Source of the DNA: Terrisporobacter petrolearius
Lineage (GTDB): Bacteria > Bacillota > Clostridia > Peptostreptococcales > Peptostreptococcaceae
Length of the DNA: 64,000 nt
Reading direction: 5' to 3' (one strand)
Assembly (NCBI RefSeq): GCF_032598785.1
Contig: NZ_CP102984.1
Positions 18,668-27,602 of the stretch are shown here, one piece after another (the first letter of the stretch is position 1; every line of letters starts with the position of its first letter). The notes under the pieces were generated by a model. It saw nothing but the letters and a program-made list of their open reading frames with translations, did not search any database and was not told the origin of the DNA. A program made the position numbers and the translations under genes.

Positions 18668-19410
18668 TTTTAGTTTTAGGCGGAACTTCGGACAGTATAG
18701 AAATATGTCATAAGTTAAATGAAAAAAATATGGATTATATAGTTTCAGTAACAACTTCTTATGGAGAAGATTTAGCAAAGAAATGTTCAAATAAAATTAT
18801 ATTAAAAAAGTTAACTATAGAAGATATGGTTAGCTTTATAAATGAAAATTGTATTACAAAAATAATAGATGCTACTCATCCTTATGCTGTGGAAGTATCT
18901 AGAAATGCTATTAAAGCTTCACAAATTACAAATATAAAATATATTAGATTTGAAAGAGAATCTTTAATAAAAGAGGTAGATTACAAAAACAAGTACATAG
19001 TTAATGATATTGAAGAAGCCTGTGAAATAGCCAATAAGATAGGTCATAACATTTTTATTGGCACAGGAAGTAAAAACTTATATCTTTATAAAGCAAAAAT
19101 AAAAAATAAAAACTTAATTCCTAGGGTACTTCCAACAAGTGATGTATTAATAAGTTGTGAAGAATTAGGATTTAATGCAGACAATATTATAGCTATGAAG
19201 GGACCTTTCTCTGTTGAAATGAATGAGTCAACATACAAACAATATAATATTGATTTAGTAATTACAAAAGAAAGTGGAGTAGCAGGAGGATTTTTAGAAA
19301 AAATTAAAGCTTGCAAAAATTTAAATATTCCTGTGATTATTATAAAAAGAAAAGAAATGAATTATCCAAATACTGTTGGAAAAATTCAATATTTAATTGA
19401 TTTAATATAA
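18664..19410 (+). CDS. cbiJ: Cobalt-precorrin-6A reductase CbiJ
   Basis: 248 aa. NAD(P)H-dependent reductase of the macrocycle. GGTSDSIEIC at residues about 5-14 is the nucleotide loop, DATHPYAVEVSRNA (about 68-81) and TKESGVAGG are conserved. The start overlaps the cbiH stop. Confidence 0.92.
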   Translation: MILVLGGTSDSIEICHKLNEKNMDYIVSVTTSYGEDLAKKCSNKIILKKLTIEDMVSFINENCITKIIDATHPYAVEVSRNAIKASQITNIKYIRFERESLIKEVDYKNKYIVNDIEEACEIANKIGHNIFIGTGSKNLYLYKAKIKNKNLIPRVLPTSDVLISCEELGFNADNIIAMKGPFSVEMNESTYKQYNIDLVITKESGVAGGFLEKIKACKNLNIPVIIIKRKEMNYPNTVGKIQYLIDLI

Positions 19411-19422
19411 GGGAGAGACGTT

Positions 19423-20217
19423 ATGAAAAAAGCTATATTGGTAGTAAGTTTCGGGACTAGCTATCATGAAACTAGAAAAAAAACTATAGAACCTTGTGAA
19501 AATAAAATAAAAGAGAGTTTTGAAGGTTACGATTTTTATAGAGCATTTACTTCGAGTATGATTATAAAAAAATTAAAAAAAAGAGATAATTTAATAATTG
19601 ATAATCCAGTAGAAGCTTTAGAAAAACTTTATAATGAAGGTTATGAAGAAGTTATAGTGCAATCTCTTCATATTATATGCGGAGAAGAATACAACAAACT
19701 TAAAGAGATGGTAGATGGATTTAAAGATAAATTTAAAAGACTTTCTTTAGGAAGACCTCTATTAACTTATATAGATGATTATAAAGAGACTGTTTCAGCT
19801 GTAAAACAAGATATTGAAAAAATAGATATTGATGAAGCCATAGTATTTATGGGACATGGTACAGAACATGAAAGTCATGCTTCTTACCCAGCCATAGAGT
19901 ATATGTTTAGAGATTATGGAATAAATGCTTATGTTGGAACTGTTGAAGGATATCCAGAAATTAACCAAGTAATTAAGTTGTTAAAAGAAAGAAATGTAAA
20001 AACAGTAGATTTAATGCCATTTATGCTTGTAGCAGGTGATCATGCTATAAATGATATGGCTAGCGGTGAGGAAGATTCATGGAAAACTATTTTAGAAAAT
20101 GAAGGATTTAATGTAAAAGTTCATTTAAAAGGACTTGGAGAAAATCCATATATACAAGAAAAATTTGCTAATCATGCATTAGATTGTATGAAAGAAATAG
20201 AGGAAGTAAGCATTTAA
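19423..20217 (+). CDS. cbiK: Sirohydrochlorin cobaltochelatase CbiK
   Basis: 264 aa class II chelatase that inserts cobalt into sirohydrochlorin, committing tetrapyrrole to B12. VVSFGTSYHETR at the N-terminus; metal-binding His145 (FMGHGTEHES) and His207 (AGDHAINDM) fall at the same numbers as the known catalytic histidines of Salmonella CbiK. No signal peptide, so cytosolic, unlike the periplasmic CbiK of sulfate reducers. Confidence 0.95.
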   Translation: MKKAILVVSFGTSYHETRKKTIEPCENKIKESFEGYDFYRAFTSSMIIKKLKKRDNLIIDNPVEALEKLYNEGYEEVIVQSLHIICGEEYNKLKEMVDGFKDKFKRLSLGRPLLTYIDDYKETVSAVKQDIEKIDIDEAIVFMGHGTEHESHASYPAIEYMFRDYGINAYVGTVEGYPEINQVIKLLKERNVKTVDLMPFMLVAGDHAINDMASGEEDSWKTILENEGFNVKVHLKGLGENPYIQEKFANHALDCMKEIEEVSI

Positions 20218-20235
20218 TAATTAGGGGGAATTAGT

Positions 20236-20943
20236 ATGGCAAAGTTTTATGGAATTGGAACTGGACCAGGAGATAGTTCATTAGTAACAGTAAAGGCAGT
20301 TAATACACTTAAAAATTTAGATATATTATATACGCCGGAATCTAAAAGGGGTGGAGAAAGTTTAGCATTATCAATAGTTGATGAGTATTTACCAGAAAGC
20401 TTAGAAATAAAATCTAGACATTTTCCTATGAATTTCAATGGAACAGAAAAAATACAATTATGGAATTCTGTATCTAGTGAAATAGTTGAAGATGTTAAAA
20501 AAGGTAAAAATGTTGGTTTTGTAACATTGGGAGATCCAATGATATACAGTACTTATGTCTATGTAATGGAAAGACTAATGGAAGAAATAGAAGTAGAGAC
20601 TATACCAGGGATTTCATCATTTTCTAATATAGCATCAAACCAAAACTTTCCTCTAGTAATGGACACAGATCCATTAATAGTAATACCATGCACTATGGAA
20701 GAAGATAAGATAGATGAAGCTCTTGAAAAATATGATTGTTTAGTATTAATGAAAGTTTATAAAAAAATAAATATGGTTATAGACAAATTGAAAAAACATG
20801 ACTTAATTGATTATGCTATACTAGTTAGCAATTCGTCTCAAGATAAAGAAGAAGTATTTACTAATTTAAGAGATGAACATATTAATGAGAAGATATCGTA
20901 TTTCTCAACTATATTAGTAAATAAAAATAGAAATAAAAGATAG
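20236..20943 (+). CDS. cbiL: Cobalt-precorrin-2 (C20)-methyltransferase CbiL
   Basis: 235 aa tetrapyrrole methylase. GIGTGPGDSSLVTVKA, TLGDPMIYSTY and IPGISSFSNIA motifs. AGGGGGAA precedes the ATG. First methylation after cobalt insertion; next to cbiK in the operon. Confidence 0.94.
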   Translation: MAKFYGIGTGPGDSSLVTVKAVNTLKNLDILYTPESKRGGESLALSIVDEYLPESLEIKSRHFPMNFNGTEKIQLWNSVSSEIVEDVKKGKNVGFVTLGDPMIYSTYVYVMERLMEEIEVETIPGISSFSNIASNQNFPLVMDTDPLIVIPCTMEEDKIDEALEKYDCLVLMKVYKKINMVIDKLKKHDLIDYAILVSNSSQDKEEVFTNLRDEHINEKISYFSTILVNKNRNKR

Positions 20944-20986
20944 CATCTTATTGAAACAGAATTCCTATGAAATAAGGAGAATTAAT

Positions 20987-21886
20987 ATGAAGATAGTAGT
21001 TGGAACACGAGGCAGTAAATTAGCCCTTATTCAAACTAACTGGGTAGTTGAAGAATTAAAGAAAGCTAATCCAGACATTGAATTTGAAATCAAGATAATA
21101 AAAACAAAGGGAGATTTAGTAACCCACTTACCTTTGCATAAAATAGGAGATAAGGGCCTATTTACAAAAGAGATTGAGCAACAACTTCTAGATAGAGAAA
21201 TAGACTTGGCTGTACACAGTATGAAGGATATGCCATCAACTCTTCCACAAGGATTAAAATTTGCAAATGTACCAAGAAGAGAAGATCCTAGAGACATTCT
21301 TGTTTTAAATGAAAATTACAAAACACTAGAAGATTTACCTAATGGAGCAAGAATTGGTACAGGAAGTAAAAGAAGAATATATCAACTTCTTAGATATAGA
21401 CCTGATTTAGAAATAGTACCTATAAGAGGAAATATAGATACTAGAATAAGAAAAATAGAAGATGAAAATCTTCATGGTATTGTATTAGCAGCGGCAGGAC
21501 TATTAAGAGCAGGCTTAAAAGATCGTATTAGTTACTACTTACCTACTAACATAATGATACCAGCCCCAGCTCAGGGGGCACTTGCCCTGGAAATAAGAGA
21601 AAATGATTTACAGATGGAAGATATAATTTCTCATATTAAAGATGAAACAGCAGAAATACAAGTAGCAGCAGAGAGAGGATTCTTAGAAGGCGTTAACGGT
21701 AGTTGCCATGTTCCTATGGGAGCCTATTGTGAAATTAATGATGATAAATTAATATTAACAGGTCTTTATGGAGATGAAGAGGGTAAAAAACTAGTTGTAA
21801 AATCAAAAGAAGGAAGTATTGAAGATTCTGCAAAAATAGGATTTGATTTGGCAGAAGAAGTACTTAAAGAATACAACAAGTTATAG
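20987..21886 (+). CDS. hemC: Porphobilinogen deaminase HemC
   Basis: 299 aa. Polymerises four porphobilinogens to hydroxymethylbilane. The ATG at 20987 has AAGGAG (20974-20979) 7 nt upstream; the longer frame from a TTG has none. GTRGSKLALIQT, HSMKDMP, and Cys240 in NGSCHVPMGAY, which binds the dipyrromethane cofactor. Supplies the uroporphyrinogen branch for B12 and possibly heme and siroheme. Confidence 0.96.
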   Translation: MKIVVGTRGSKLALIQTNWVVEELKKANPDIEFEIKIIKTKGDLVTHLPLHKIGDKGLFTKEIEQQLLDREIDLAVHSMKDMPSTLPQGLKFANVPRREDPRDILVLNENYKTLEDLPNGARIGTGSKRRIYQLLRYRPDLEIVPIRGNIDTRIRKIEDENLHGIVLAAAGLLRAGLKDRISYYLPTNIMIPAPAQGALALEIRENDLQMEDIISHIKDETAEIQVAAERGFLEGVNGSCHVPMGAYCEINDDKLILTGLYGDEEGKKLVVKSKEGSIEDSAKIGFDLAEEVLKEYNKL

Positions 21887-21909
21887 TGAATTTAAGGAGT
21901 ATGAAAACT

Positions 21910-23445
21910 ATGAAGGGAAAAGTTTACTTAGTGGGGGCAGGACCTGGAGATTATAAACTTATAACTCTGAAAGGATTAGAATGTATAAAAAAAGCAGATG
22001 TAATAGTTTATGATAGGTTAGCAAACGTTAAATACTTAGAAGAAGCAAAGAAAGATTGTACATTTATAAATGTAGGAAAAGCATCTAGTAATCATACATT
22101 ACCACAAGATGACATAAATAGATTGATTGCTGATAAAGCATTGGAAGGAAAGGTAGTTGTTAGATTAAAGGGTGGAGATCCTTATGTATTTGGTAGAGGA
22201 GGGGAAGAGGCAGAGCTTCTTCGTGACGAAAATATTGATTTTGAAGTAGTGCCAGGAATAACTTCTCCAATAGGAGGTCTATGTTATGCAGGTATTCCTA
22301 TAACTCACAGAGATCACGCTTCATCTTTCCATATTATAACAGGACACCCTAGAAAAGATGGGAAAGAAACAAAGGAAATAAATTGGAATGCTCTAGCAAA
22401 TGTAAAAGGTACTTTAGTGTTTTTAATGGGAATTTCAAACTTAAAAAATATAAGTGAAAATTTAATTGAAGAAGGTAAAGATAAAAATACTCCAGTGGCC
22501 TTTGTTAGTTGGGCAACAAGATCTAATCAAAGAGTTGTAACAGCTACTTTAGAGAATGCCCATGGGGTAGCAATTAATGAAAATATTAAACCACCTACTT
22601 TAATAGTAGTTGGAAGTGTTGTAAGCCTTAGAGAAAAGTTAAACTTTTTTGAAGAAAAACCACTTTTCGGTAAAAATATTATAGTTACTAGATGTAGAAC
22701 ACAAAGTAGTGAACTAGCTAAAAAAATAAGTGATATGGGTGGAAATCCAATAGAAATTCCAACTATAAAAATTCAAAAGGTTGAGGATAATAAAGAATTA
22801 GAAGTAGAGATAGGTAAAATAAAAGATTATACTTATATACTATTTAGTAGCAAAAACGCAGTTGATATATTCTTTGATAAGTTAAATGAAATGGGATATG
22901 ATTCAAGAGTTCTTTACAATAGCAAAATTTGTGCTGTTGGATCAGAAACTGCAAAGGCTATCAAATCAAGAGGTATAATGGCTGATATAGTTCCGCAAAA
23001 ATATGTGGCTGAAGGGCTTTATGAAGAATTAAAAGATATTATTAATGAAAATGATAAAGTTTTAATTCCAAGAGCAAAAAATGCTAGAGATTTCTTAATT
23101 AATAAATTAAGTGAGAAATGCTATATTAAAGAAGTTATAACTTATGAGTCTGTTATAGATAATGATAAAAAAGATTTGGCTATAGAAGTAATAGAAGATG
23201 AAGAAATTGATTATATTACTTTTGCCAGCTCTTCAACGGTTAAAAACTTTATAACTTTAATAGGAGAAGAAAATCTTAAAAAACTAAAAAATAAAAATAT
23301 AATATCTATAGGTCCAATAACTAGCAAAACCATAGAGGACTCTGGATTAGAAGTTTATAAAGAAGCTGAAGTAGCGACAATTGACAGTATGATAGATGTA
23401 ATATCAAATAATGAAAAAATGCAAATGGGGGAATTAACATGTTAA
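21910..23445 (+). CDS. cobA-hemD: Fused uroporphyrinogen-III C-methyltransferase / uroporphyrinogen-III synthase
   Basis: 511 aa bifunctional enzyme. Residues 1-240 are the SUMT (CobA) domain with GAGPGDYKLITLKG, GGDPYVFGRG, VPGITSPIGG and the ITHRDHASSF segment; residues about 255-505 are a HemD domain (NIIVTR start, FSSKNAV, FASSSTV, IGPITSKT). It cyclises hydroxymethylbilane and then methylates to precorrin-2. ATG at 21910 chosen: AAGGAG (21894-21899) is 10 nt upstream. The fusion order is common in Clostridia. Confidence 0.94.
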   Translation: MKGKVYLVGAGPGDYKLITLKGLECIKKADVIVYDRLANVKYLEEAKKDCTFINVGKASSNHTLPQDDINRLIADKALEGKVVVRLKGGDPYVFGRGGEEAELLRDENIDFEVVPGITSPIGGLCYAGIPITHRDHASSFHIITGHPRKDGKETKEINWNALANVKGTLVFLMGISNLKNISENLIEEGKDKNTPVAFVSWATRSNQRVVTATLENAHGVAINENIKPPTLIVVGSVVSLREKLNFFEEKPLFGKNIIVTRCRTQSSELAKKISDMGGNPIEIPTIKIQKVEDNKELEVEIGKIKDYTYILFSSKNAVDIFFDKLNEMGYDSRVLYNSKICAVGSETAKAIKSRGIMADIVPQKYVAEGLYEELKDIINENDKVLIPRAKNARDFLINKLSEKCYIKEVITYESVIDNDKKDLAIEVIEDEEIDYITFASSSTVKNFITLIGEENLKKLKNKNIISIGPITSKTIEDSGLEVYKEAEVATIDSMIDVISNNEKMQMGELTC

Positions 23446-24413
23446 GAAGACCAAGAAGATTAAGAAGTAGCAAAGCAATAAGAAACTTAGTAAGAGAAAC
23501 AAAACTACAAGTGGAAGATTTAATTTATCCATTATTTATAGTAGATGGAGAAAATATCAAAAGAGAAATATCATCAATGGAAGGTGTTTATCATTTTTCA
23601 GTTGATATGATAGACGATGAAATAAAAGAATTAACAGAACTTGGAATAGAGCACATATTATTATTTGGTGTTCCAGATGATCACAAAAAAGACTGCCAAG
23701 CAAGTGAAGCATTTAATCCAGAAGGTGGAGTTCAAAGAGCGGTAAGAAAAATAAAAGAAATAAACCCAGAAATGGATGTAATATGCGATGTATGTATGTG
23801 TGAATATACAAGTCATGGACATTGTGGAATATTAACTGATACAGGATATGTTCACAATGATAAAACTTTAGATTATCTTGCTAAAATATCTTTAAGTTAC
23901 GCACAGGCTGGTGCAGATATGGTTGCGCCATCAGATATGATGGATGGAAGAATAGGTTCAATAAGAGAAGTTTTAGATAATAATGGATTTGAAAATGTGG
24001 CTATAATGGCTTACAGTGCTAAATATGCTTCATCATTTTACGGACCATTTAGGGAAGCTGCAAACTCTGCACCTCAATTTGGAGATAGAAAAACTTATCA
24101 AATGGATCCAGCAAATACAAATGAAGCAGTAATAGAAGGGCAATTAGATGTTGAAGAAGGTGCTGACATAATAATGGTTAAACCAGCCCTATCATATTTA
24201 GATGTAATACAAAGATTCAAAGATAACTTTGATTTACCAATAGCAGCTTATAACGTAAGTGGTGAATATTCAATGCTAAAATTAGCTGTTAAAGAAGGAT
24301 TACTAAATGAAAGTGCTATTTATGAAGCAGTTATGTCTATAAAAAGAGCAGGAGCTACAATAATAATCACTTATTTTGCTAAAGACATAGCTAAAATGTT
24401 AAAAAACAACTAG
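23439..24413 (+). CDS. hemB: Porphobilinogen synthase HemB
   Basis: 324 aa. Condenses two 5-aminolevulinates. Active-site lysines Lys195 (YSAKYASSFYGPFR) and Lys248 (MVKPALSYLD), and a cysteine-rich metal site in CDVCMCEYTSHGHC (about residues 119-132), indicating a zinc-type enzyme. Overlaps the previous gene by 7 nt. Upstream enzymes HemA and HemL are not encoded in this window. Confidence 0.96.
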   Translation: MLRRPRRLRSSKAIRNLVRETKLQVEDLIYPLFIVDGENIKREISSMEGVYHFSVDMIDDEIKELTELGIEHILLFGVPDDHKKDCQASEAFNPEGGVQRAVRKIKEINPEMDVICDVCMCEYTSHGHCGILTDTGYVHNDKTLDYLAKISLSYAQAGADMVAPSDMMDGRIGSIREVLDNNGFENVAIMAYSAKYASSFYGPFREAANSAPQFGDRKTYQMDPANTNEAVIEGQLDVEEGADIIMVKPALSYLDVIQRFKDNFDLPIAAYNVSGEYSMLKLAVKEGLLNESAIYEAVMSIKRAGATIIITYFAKDIAKMLKNN

Positions 24414-24448
24414 TCAATATAAGTGATAAAACATTTGGAGGAAAGATT

Positions 24449-25093
24449 ATGAATAATAAATTTGTTTTATCATATAGTGGTGGAAAAGATTGTATGTTAG
24501 CTTTATATAGAAAAATCCAAGAAGGATGTATTCCAGTGGCGCTTTTAACTACTGTGAAAAAATCTGCTTGTGAAACTTGGACTCATGGTTTAAGCTACGA
24601 TTTACTAGAACAAGTTAGCAAAAGCTTAGAAATACCTGTTATTTATGCAGAGTGTGATGTTTCAGAATACGAAATTAAGTTTGAAGAAAAACTTAAGGTG
24701 GCAAAGGAAATGGGTGCAACCTCAGTAGTATATGGAGATATTGATATTGAGCTGCATAAACAATGGGGAATAGATAGAGCAACAAATACAGGTTTAAACT
24801 ATGAATTTCCCTTATGGCAAGAAAATAGAGAAAAACTTGTTTATGAAGCTATAGATAATGGATTCAAAGCTATAATTAAGAAAGTAAACTTAGACTATAT
24901 GAGTGAAAATTTCTTGGGTAAAACACTAACAAAAGAATTGGTAGAAAAGATTAAAGCTACTGGTTCTGATCCTTGTGGAGAAAATGGTGAGTATCATACA
25001 TTTGTGGTTGATGGACCAATATTTAATTACAGAATAGAAGTTAAGCAAGATGATTTTAAACCAGAAAGCAGTTATAGGTTTTCAATTAAGTAG
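24449..25093 (+). CDS. Dph6/MJ0570-like ATP pyrophosphatase
   Basis: 214 aa adenine-nucleotide alpha hydrolase. PP-loop SGGKDCMLALYR at about residues 9-20; YGDIDIELHKQW and CGENGEYHTFV match the family of archaeal and eukaryotic diphthamide ligase Dph6. Bacteria lack diphthamide, so the true amidation or adenylation substrate is unknown. It is the last gene of the B12 operon, 35 nt after hemB with a GGAGGAAA site. A role in corrinoid amidation or ligand handling is possible but only inferred from position. Confidence 0.8.
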   Translation: MNNKFVLSYSGGKDCMLALYRKIQEGCIPVALLTTVKKSACETWTHGLSYDLLEQVSKSLEIPVIYAECDVSEYEIKFEEKLKVAKEMGATSVVYGDIDIELHKQWGIDRATNTGLNYEFPLWQENREKLVYEAIDNGFKAIIKKVNLDYMSENFLGKTLTKELVEKIKATGSDPCGENGEYHTFVVDGPIFNYRIEVKQDDFKPESSYRFSIK

Positions 25094-25099
25094 AGATTA

Positions 25100-25145
25100 A
25101 AAATACCTTAAAGTTAGTTCACAAAACTTCTTTAAGGTATTTTTA
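25100..25145 (+). terminator. Strong terminator closing the cobalamin operon
   Basis: 14-bp perfect stem (25100-25113 with 25130-25143) ending in T's. It separates the precorrin-2 dehydrogenase gene from the riboswitch-controlled operon. Confidence 0.9.
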
Positions 25146-25206
25146 GTTATTAGAAATTATATTAAAATATAATTAGAATAGCATGATTATAAATACGGGG
25201 GATGTT

Positions 25207-25791
25207 ATGTATTATCCAATTAATTTAAAAATAAATAATATGAAAATTGTTGTTATAGGTGGTGGAAAGGTAGCATATAGAAAATGCATAAACTTTCTTG
25301 CTTTTAACAAAAAAGTAATAGTAGTAAGTGAAGAATTTATAAAAGAGTTTGAAAATATAAAAGGTGAAATTGAAATTATAAAAGATAGTTATAATGAAAA
25401 ATATATAAAGGATGCTTTTGTTGTAGTTGCTGCTACTAATAATAAAGATGTAAACCATAAAATAGGAACTTATTGTAGAGAATATGCAAAATTAGTAAAT
25501 GTAGTTGATGACATAGATTTATCTAATTTTACAGTGCCTTCTTTTGTTAAAAGAGGAGACTTATTACTAAGTGTCTCTACTGGTGGAAAAAGTCCTTCTT
25601 TATCAGCGAAGATAAGAAAAAAGTTAGAAGAAGTTTATGACGAAAGTTATGAAGAATATATAAACTTACTGGGTGAAAATAGACAGATTATAGTAAACAA
25701 TATACAGGATGTAGAAGAAAGAAAAAAACAATTGAAAGAACTTTTGGATTTAAGTATTGATGAACTTAAACAAAAAATAAAAAAAAACTAA
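25207..25791 (+). CDS. Precorrin-2 dehydrogenase / sirohydrochlorin ferrochelatase-like protein
   Basis: 194 aa from the ATG at 25207, with GGGGGA (25197-25202) at the right spacing. Met8/SirC/CysG-B family: Rossmann motif VIGGGKVAYRKC near the N-terminus, AATNNKDVN, and TGGKSPSLSAKIRKKLE (about residues 127-143). Oxidises precorrin-2 to sirohydrochlorin, the CbiK substrate. Chelatase activity cannot be told from sequence. It lies behind its own promoter region, outside the B12-riboswitch unit, consistent with an additional siroheme role. Confidence 0.88.
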   Translation: MYYPINLKINNMKIVVIGGGKVAYRKCINFLAFNKKVIVVSEEFIKEFENIKGEIEIIKDSYNEKYIKDAFVVVAATNNKDVNHKIGTYCREYAKLVNVVDDIDLSNFTVPSFVKRGDLLLSVSTGGKSPSLSAKIRKKLEEVYDESYEEYINLLGENRQIIVNNIQDVEERKKQLKELLDLSIDELKQKIKKN

Positions 25792-26012
25792 TTTATAGTC
25801 TAAGCACAAAATGTAATTTTAAGAATTTAATTTTATTAGAAAATTAAATTTAGCTAAAAATATATTAAGTATCTAAAAAAGTTCTTTAATTTAAATTATT
25901 AATTTCTTTTAAAAAATTGTAATTATTAATTTAATAAAAATAAAAATGGGTATAAATAATATAGTAAAACTTAAAACTAATTATAGTAATAATTTTTGTA
26001 GGAGGTATTATG

Positions 26013-26501
26013 ATGAAAGTAACATTTCAAGGAAAACCATTAACATTAAAAGGAACTCAAGTAAAAGTAGGAGATATGGTTCCTGATTTTACTGTTGTAG
26101 ATAATGATTTAAAACCATTAAATCTTAGTGATACAAAAGGGAAAAGAGTATTTTTAACAGTACCATCTTTAGATACTCCAGTTTGTGATATGGAGGTTAG
26201 AAAATTTAACCAAGAAGCAACTAAACTAGATGAAAATGTAACAATTTATACAGTATCTATGGACTTACCATTTGCTCAAGGAAGATGGTGTGGTGGTGCT
26301 GGAATAGACAGAGTAAAAACAGTTTCAGATTATAAAGATAGAGAATTTGGAAATAACTATGGAGTTTACATAAATGAGCTTGGACTTTTATCTAGAGCAG
26401 TATTTGTTGTAGATGAAAATAATAAAGTTGTATATGTAGAATATTTAGAAGAAATCACAAATGAGCCAAATTATGAAAAGGCTTTAGAATCAATAAAATA
26501 A
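26013..26501 (+). CDS. tpx: Thiol peroxidase Tpx
   Basis: 162 aa atypical 2-Cys peroxiredoxin. Peroxidatic Cys58 in LDTPVCDMEVRKF and resolving Cys93 in RWCGGAGIDRV. ATG at 26013 preferred to the one at 26010 because AGGAGG (26000-26005) is 7 nt away. Reduces lipid and hydrogen peroxides with thioredoxin. Stands alone; 217 nt of AT-rich sequence lie upstream. Confidence 0.95.
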   Translation: MKVTFQGKPLTLKGTQVKVGDMVPDFTVVDNDLKPLNLSDTKGKRVFLTVPSLDTPVCDMEVRKFNQEATKLDENVTIYTVSMDLPFAQGRWCGGAGIDRVKTVSDYKDREFGNNYGVYINELGLLSRAVFVVDENNKVVYVEYLEEITNEPNYEKALESIK

Positions 26502-26507
26502 TAAAAG

Positions 26508-26544
26508 AAAAATCCAGAAAAAATAATAATTTTTTCTGGATTTT
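26508..26544. terminator. Bidirectional terminator between tpx and the convergent exporter gene
   Basis: Stem of about 15 bp (AAAATCCAGAAAAAA with its complement), A run at one end and T run at the other; works for tpx and for the minus-strand gene whose stop codon it touches. Confidence 0.85.
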
Positions 26545-27349
26545 ATTTTTGTTCATTGAATTTATCTAGAAGTGACAAAATACTTTCTTTATGATATTTA
26601 TATATAGGTTTATTTAAACTAGTGTCAATGGAAGAAACTTTTTTTTCTATTAAATATAAACCATGAACATGATGTATTAATTGTTCTTCAATGTCAAATT
26701 TATAATATAAAGTATTTATATCATGAGTTTCCTTAGAATAAGGAATTTCATCTATTAATTGATTATAATATTCTTCTAATTCAAAGTGTTTATTATTAAG
26801 TTTTATATATAATGAAGAAAAATCATTATTTTTTACCATAGAATTAACAATATTTAAGCAGTCATTATAAGCAATGTTGAAAGATGTCCATAAGTACTTT
26901 ATATATCTTTTGCGGCTTACAGCATAATTAACAATTAAAGCTATAATTACTCCTACTAAAGTATCGACAGTTCTCATAATAGAATAATTTAGTGGGTGGT
27001 TATTACCAATTCCTAAGCATATAGAAATAAAGGTTACAGATGCGATGGCAGATGAGTCAGAAATTTTTAATATATTACAAATATATATAATTAAAATTAC
27101 TCCCAAAGTAGATGAAATAATATTACCTTTGAGAAAAAGTGCACACAAAAAACCAATTAAGCCACCAAGCAAAGTGCCTAAAATTCTAGACCAGGAATCT
27201 TTAATTGAACCTTTAATAGTGTTTTTTATAGAAAATATACAAACAGATACTGTATAAACTGGTGTTTCAACTATGCATAAATAGCCAGCTAGAGTGGCAA
27301 AGAAAACGGCAATACCAGTTTTTATGTTTCTCATTCCGATTTTTTTCAT
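26543..27349 (-). CDS. Aromatic acid exporter family (ArAE/FUSC-like) membrane protein
   Basis: 268 aa. N-terminal half with five to six membrane helices (residues about 10-140), including GLIGFLCALFLKG and the VDTLVGVIIALIVN region typical of the ArAE_1/DUF939 family; C-terminal half is a helical cytoplasmic domain with Tyr/His-rich repeats. Related proteins are putative exporters of aromatic carboxylates. Start chosen with GGAAGGA upstream on the minus strand. Substrate unknown. Confidence 0.8.
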   Translation of the reverse strand: MKKIGMRNIKTGIAVFFATLAGYLCIVETPVYTVSVCIFSIKNTIKGSIKDSWSRILGTLLGGLIGFLCALFLKGNIISSTLGVILIIYICNILKISDSSAIASVTFISICLGIGNNHPLNYSIMRTVDTLVGVIIALIVNYAVSRKRYIKYLWTSFNIAYNDCLNIVNSMVKNNDFSSLYIKLNNKHFELEEYYNQLIDEIPYSKETHDINTLYYKFDIEEQLIHHVHGLYLIEKKVSSIDTSLNKPIYKYHKESILSLLDKFNEQK

Positions 27350-27602
27350 AGAAAATCCTTCCTTAATGTATTAGAGAATTAATAGTATTATCTGTATTTT
27401 TATAATAATTTATATGAAATTATAAAGAATAATATATGTAGTAAAATTATATTGATATAATAATAGAATTGGAAACAAAAAACTATTCACTTTTTACAAA
27501 AATGCAATATAATAGAAAAGTGTTATTTTTTAAGATTAGAAAAACAGCAAATGTTTTATATATAAATATAACAAGGTATTTGATAATATTGGAGGAAACA
27601 AA

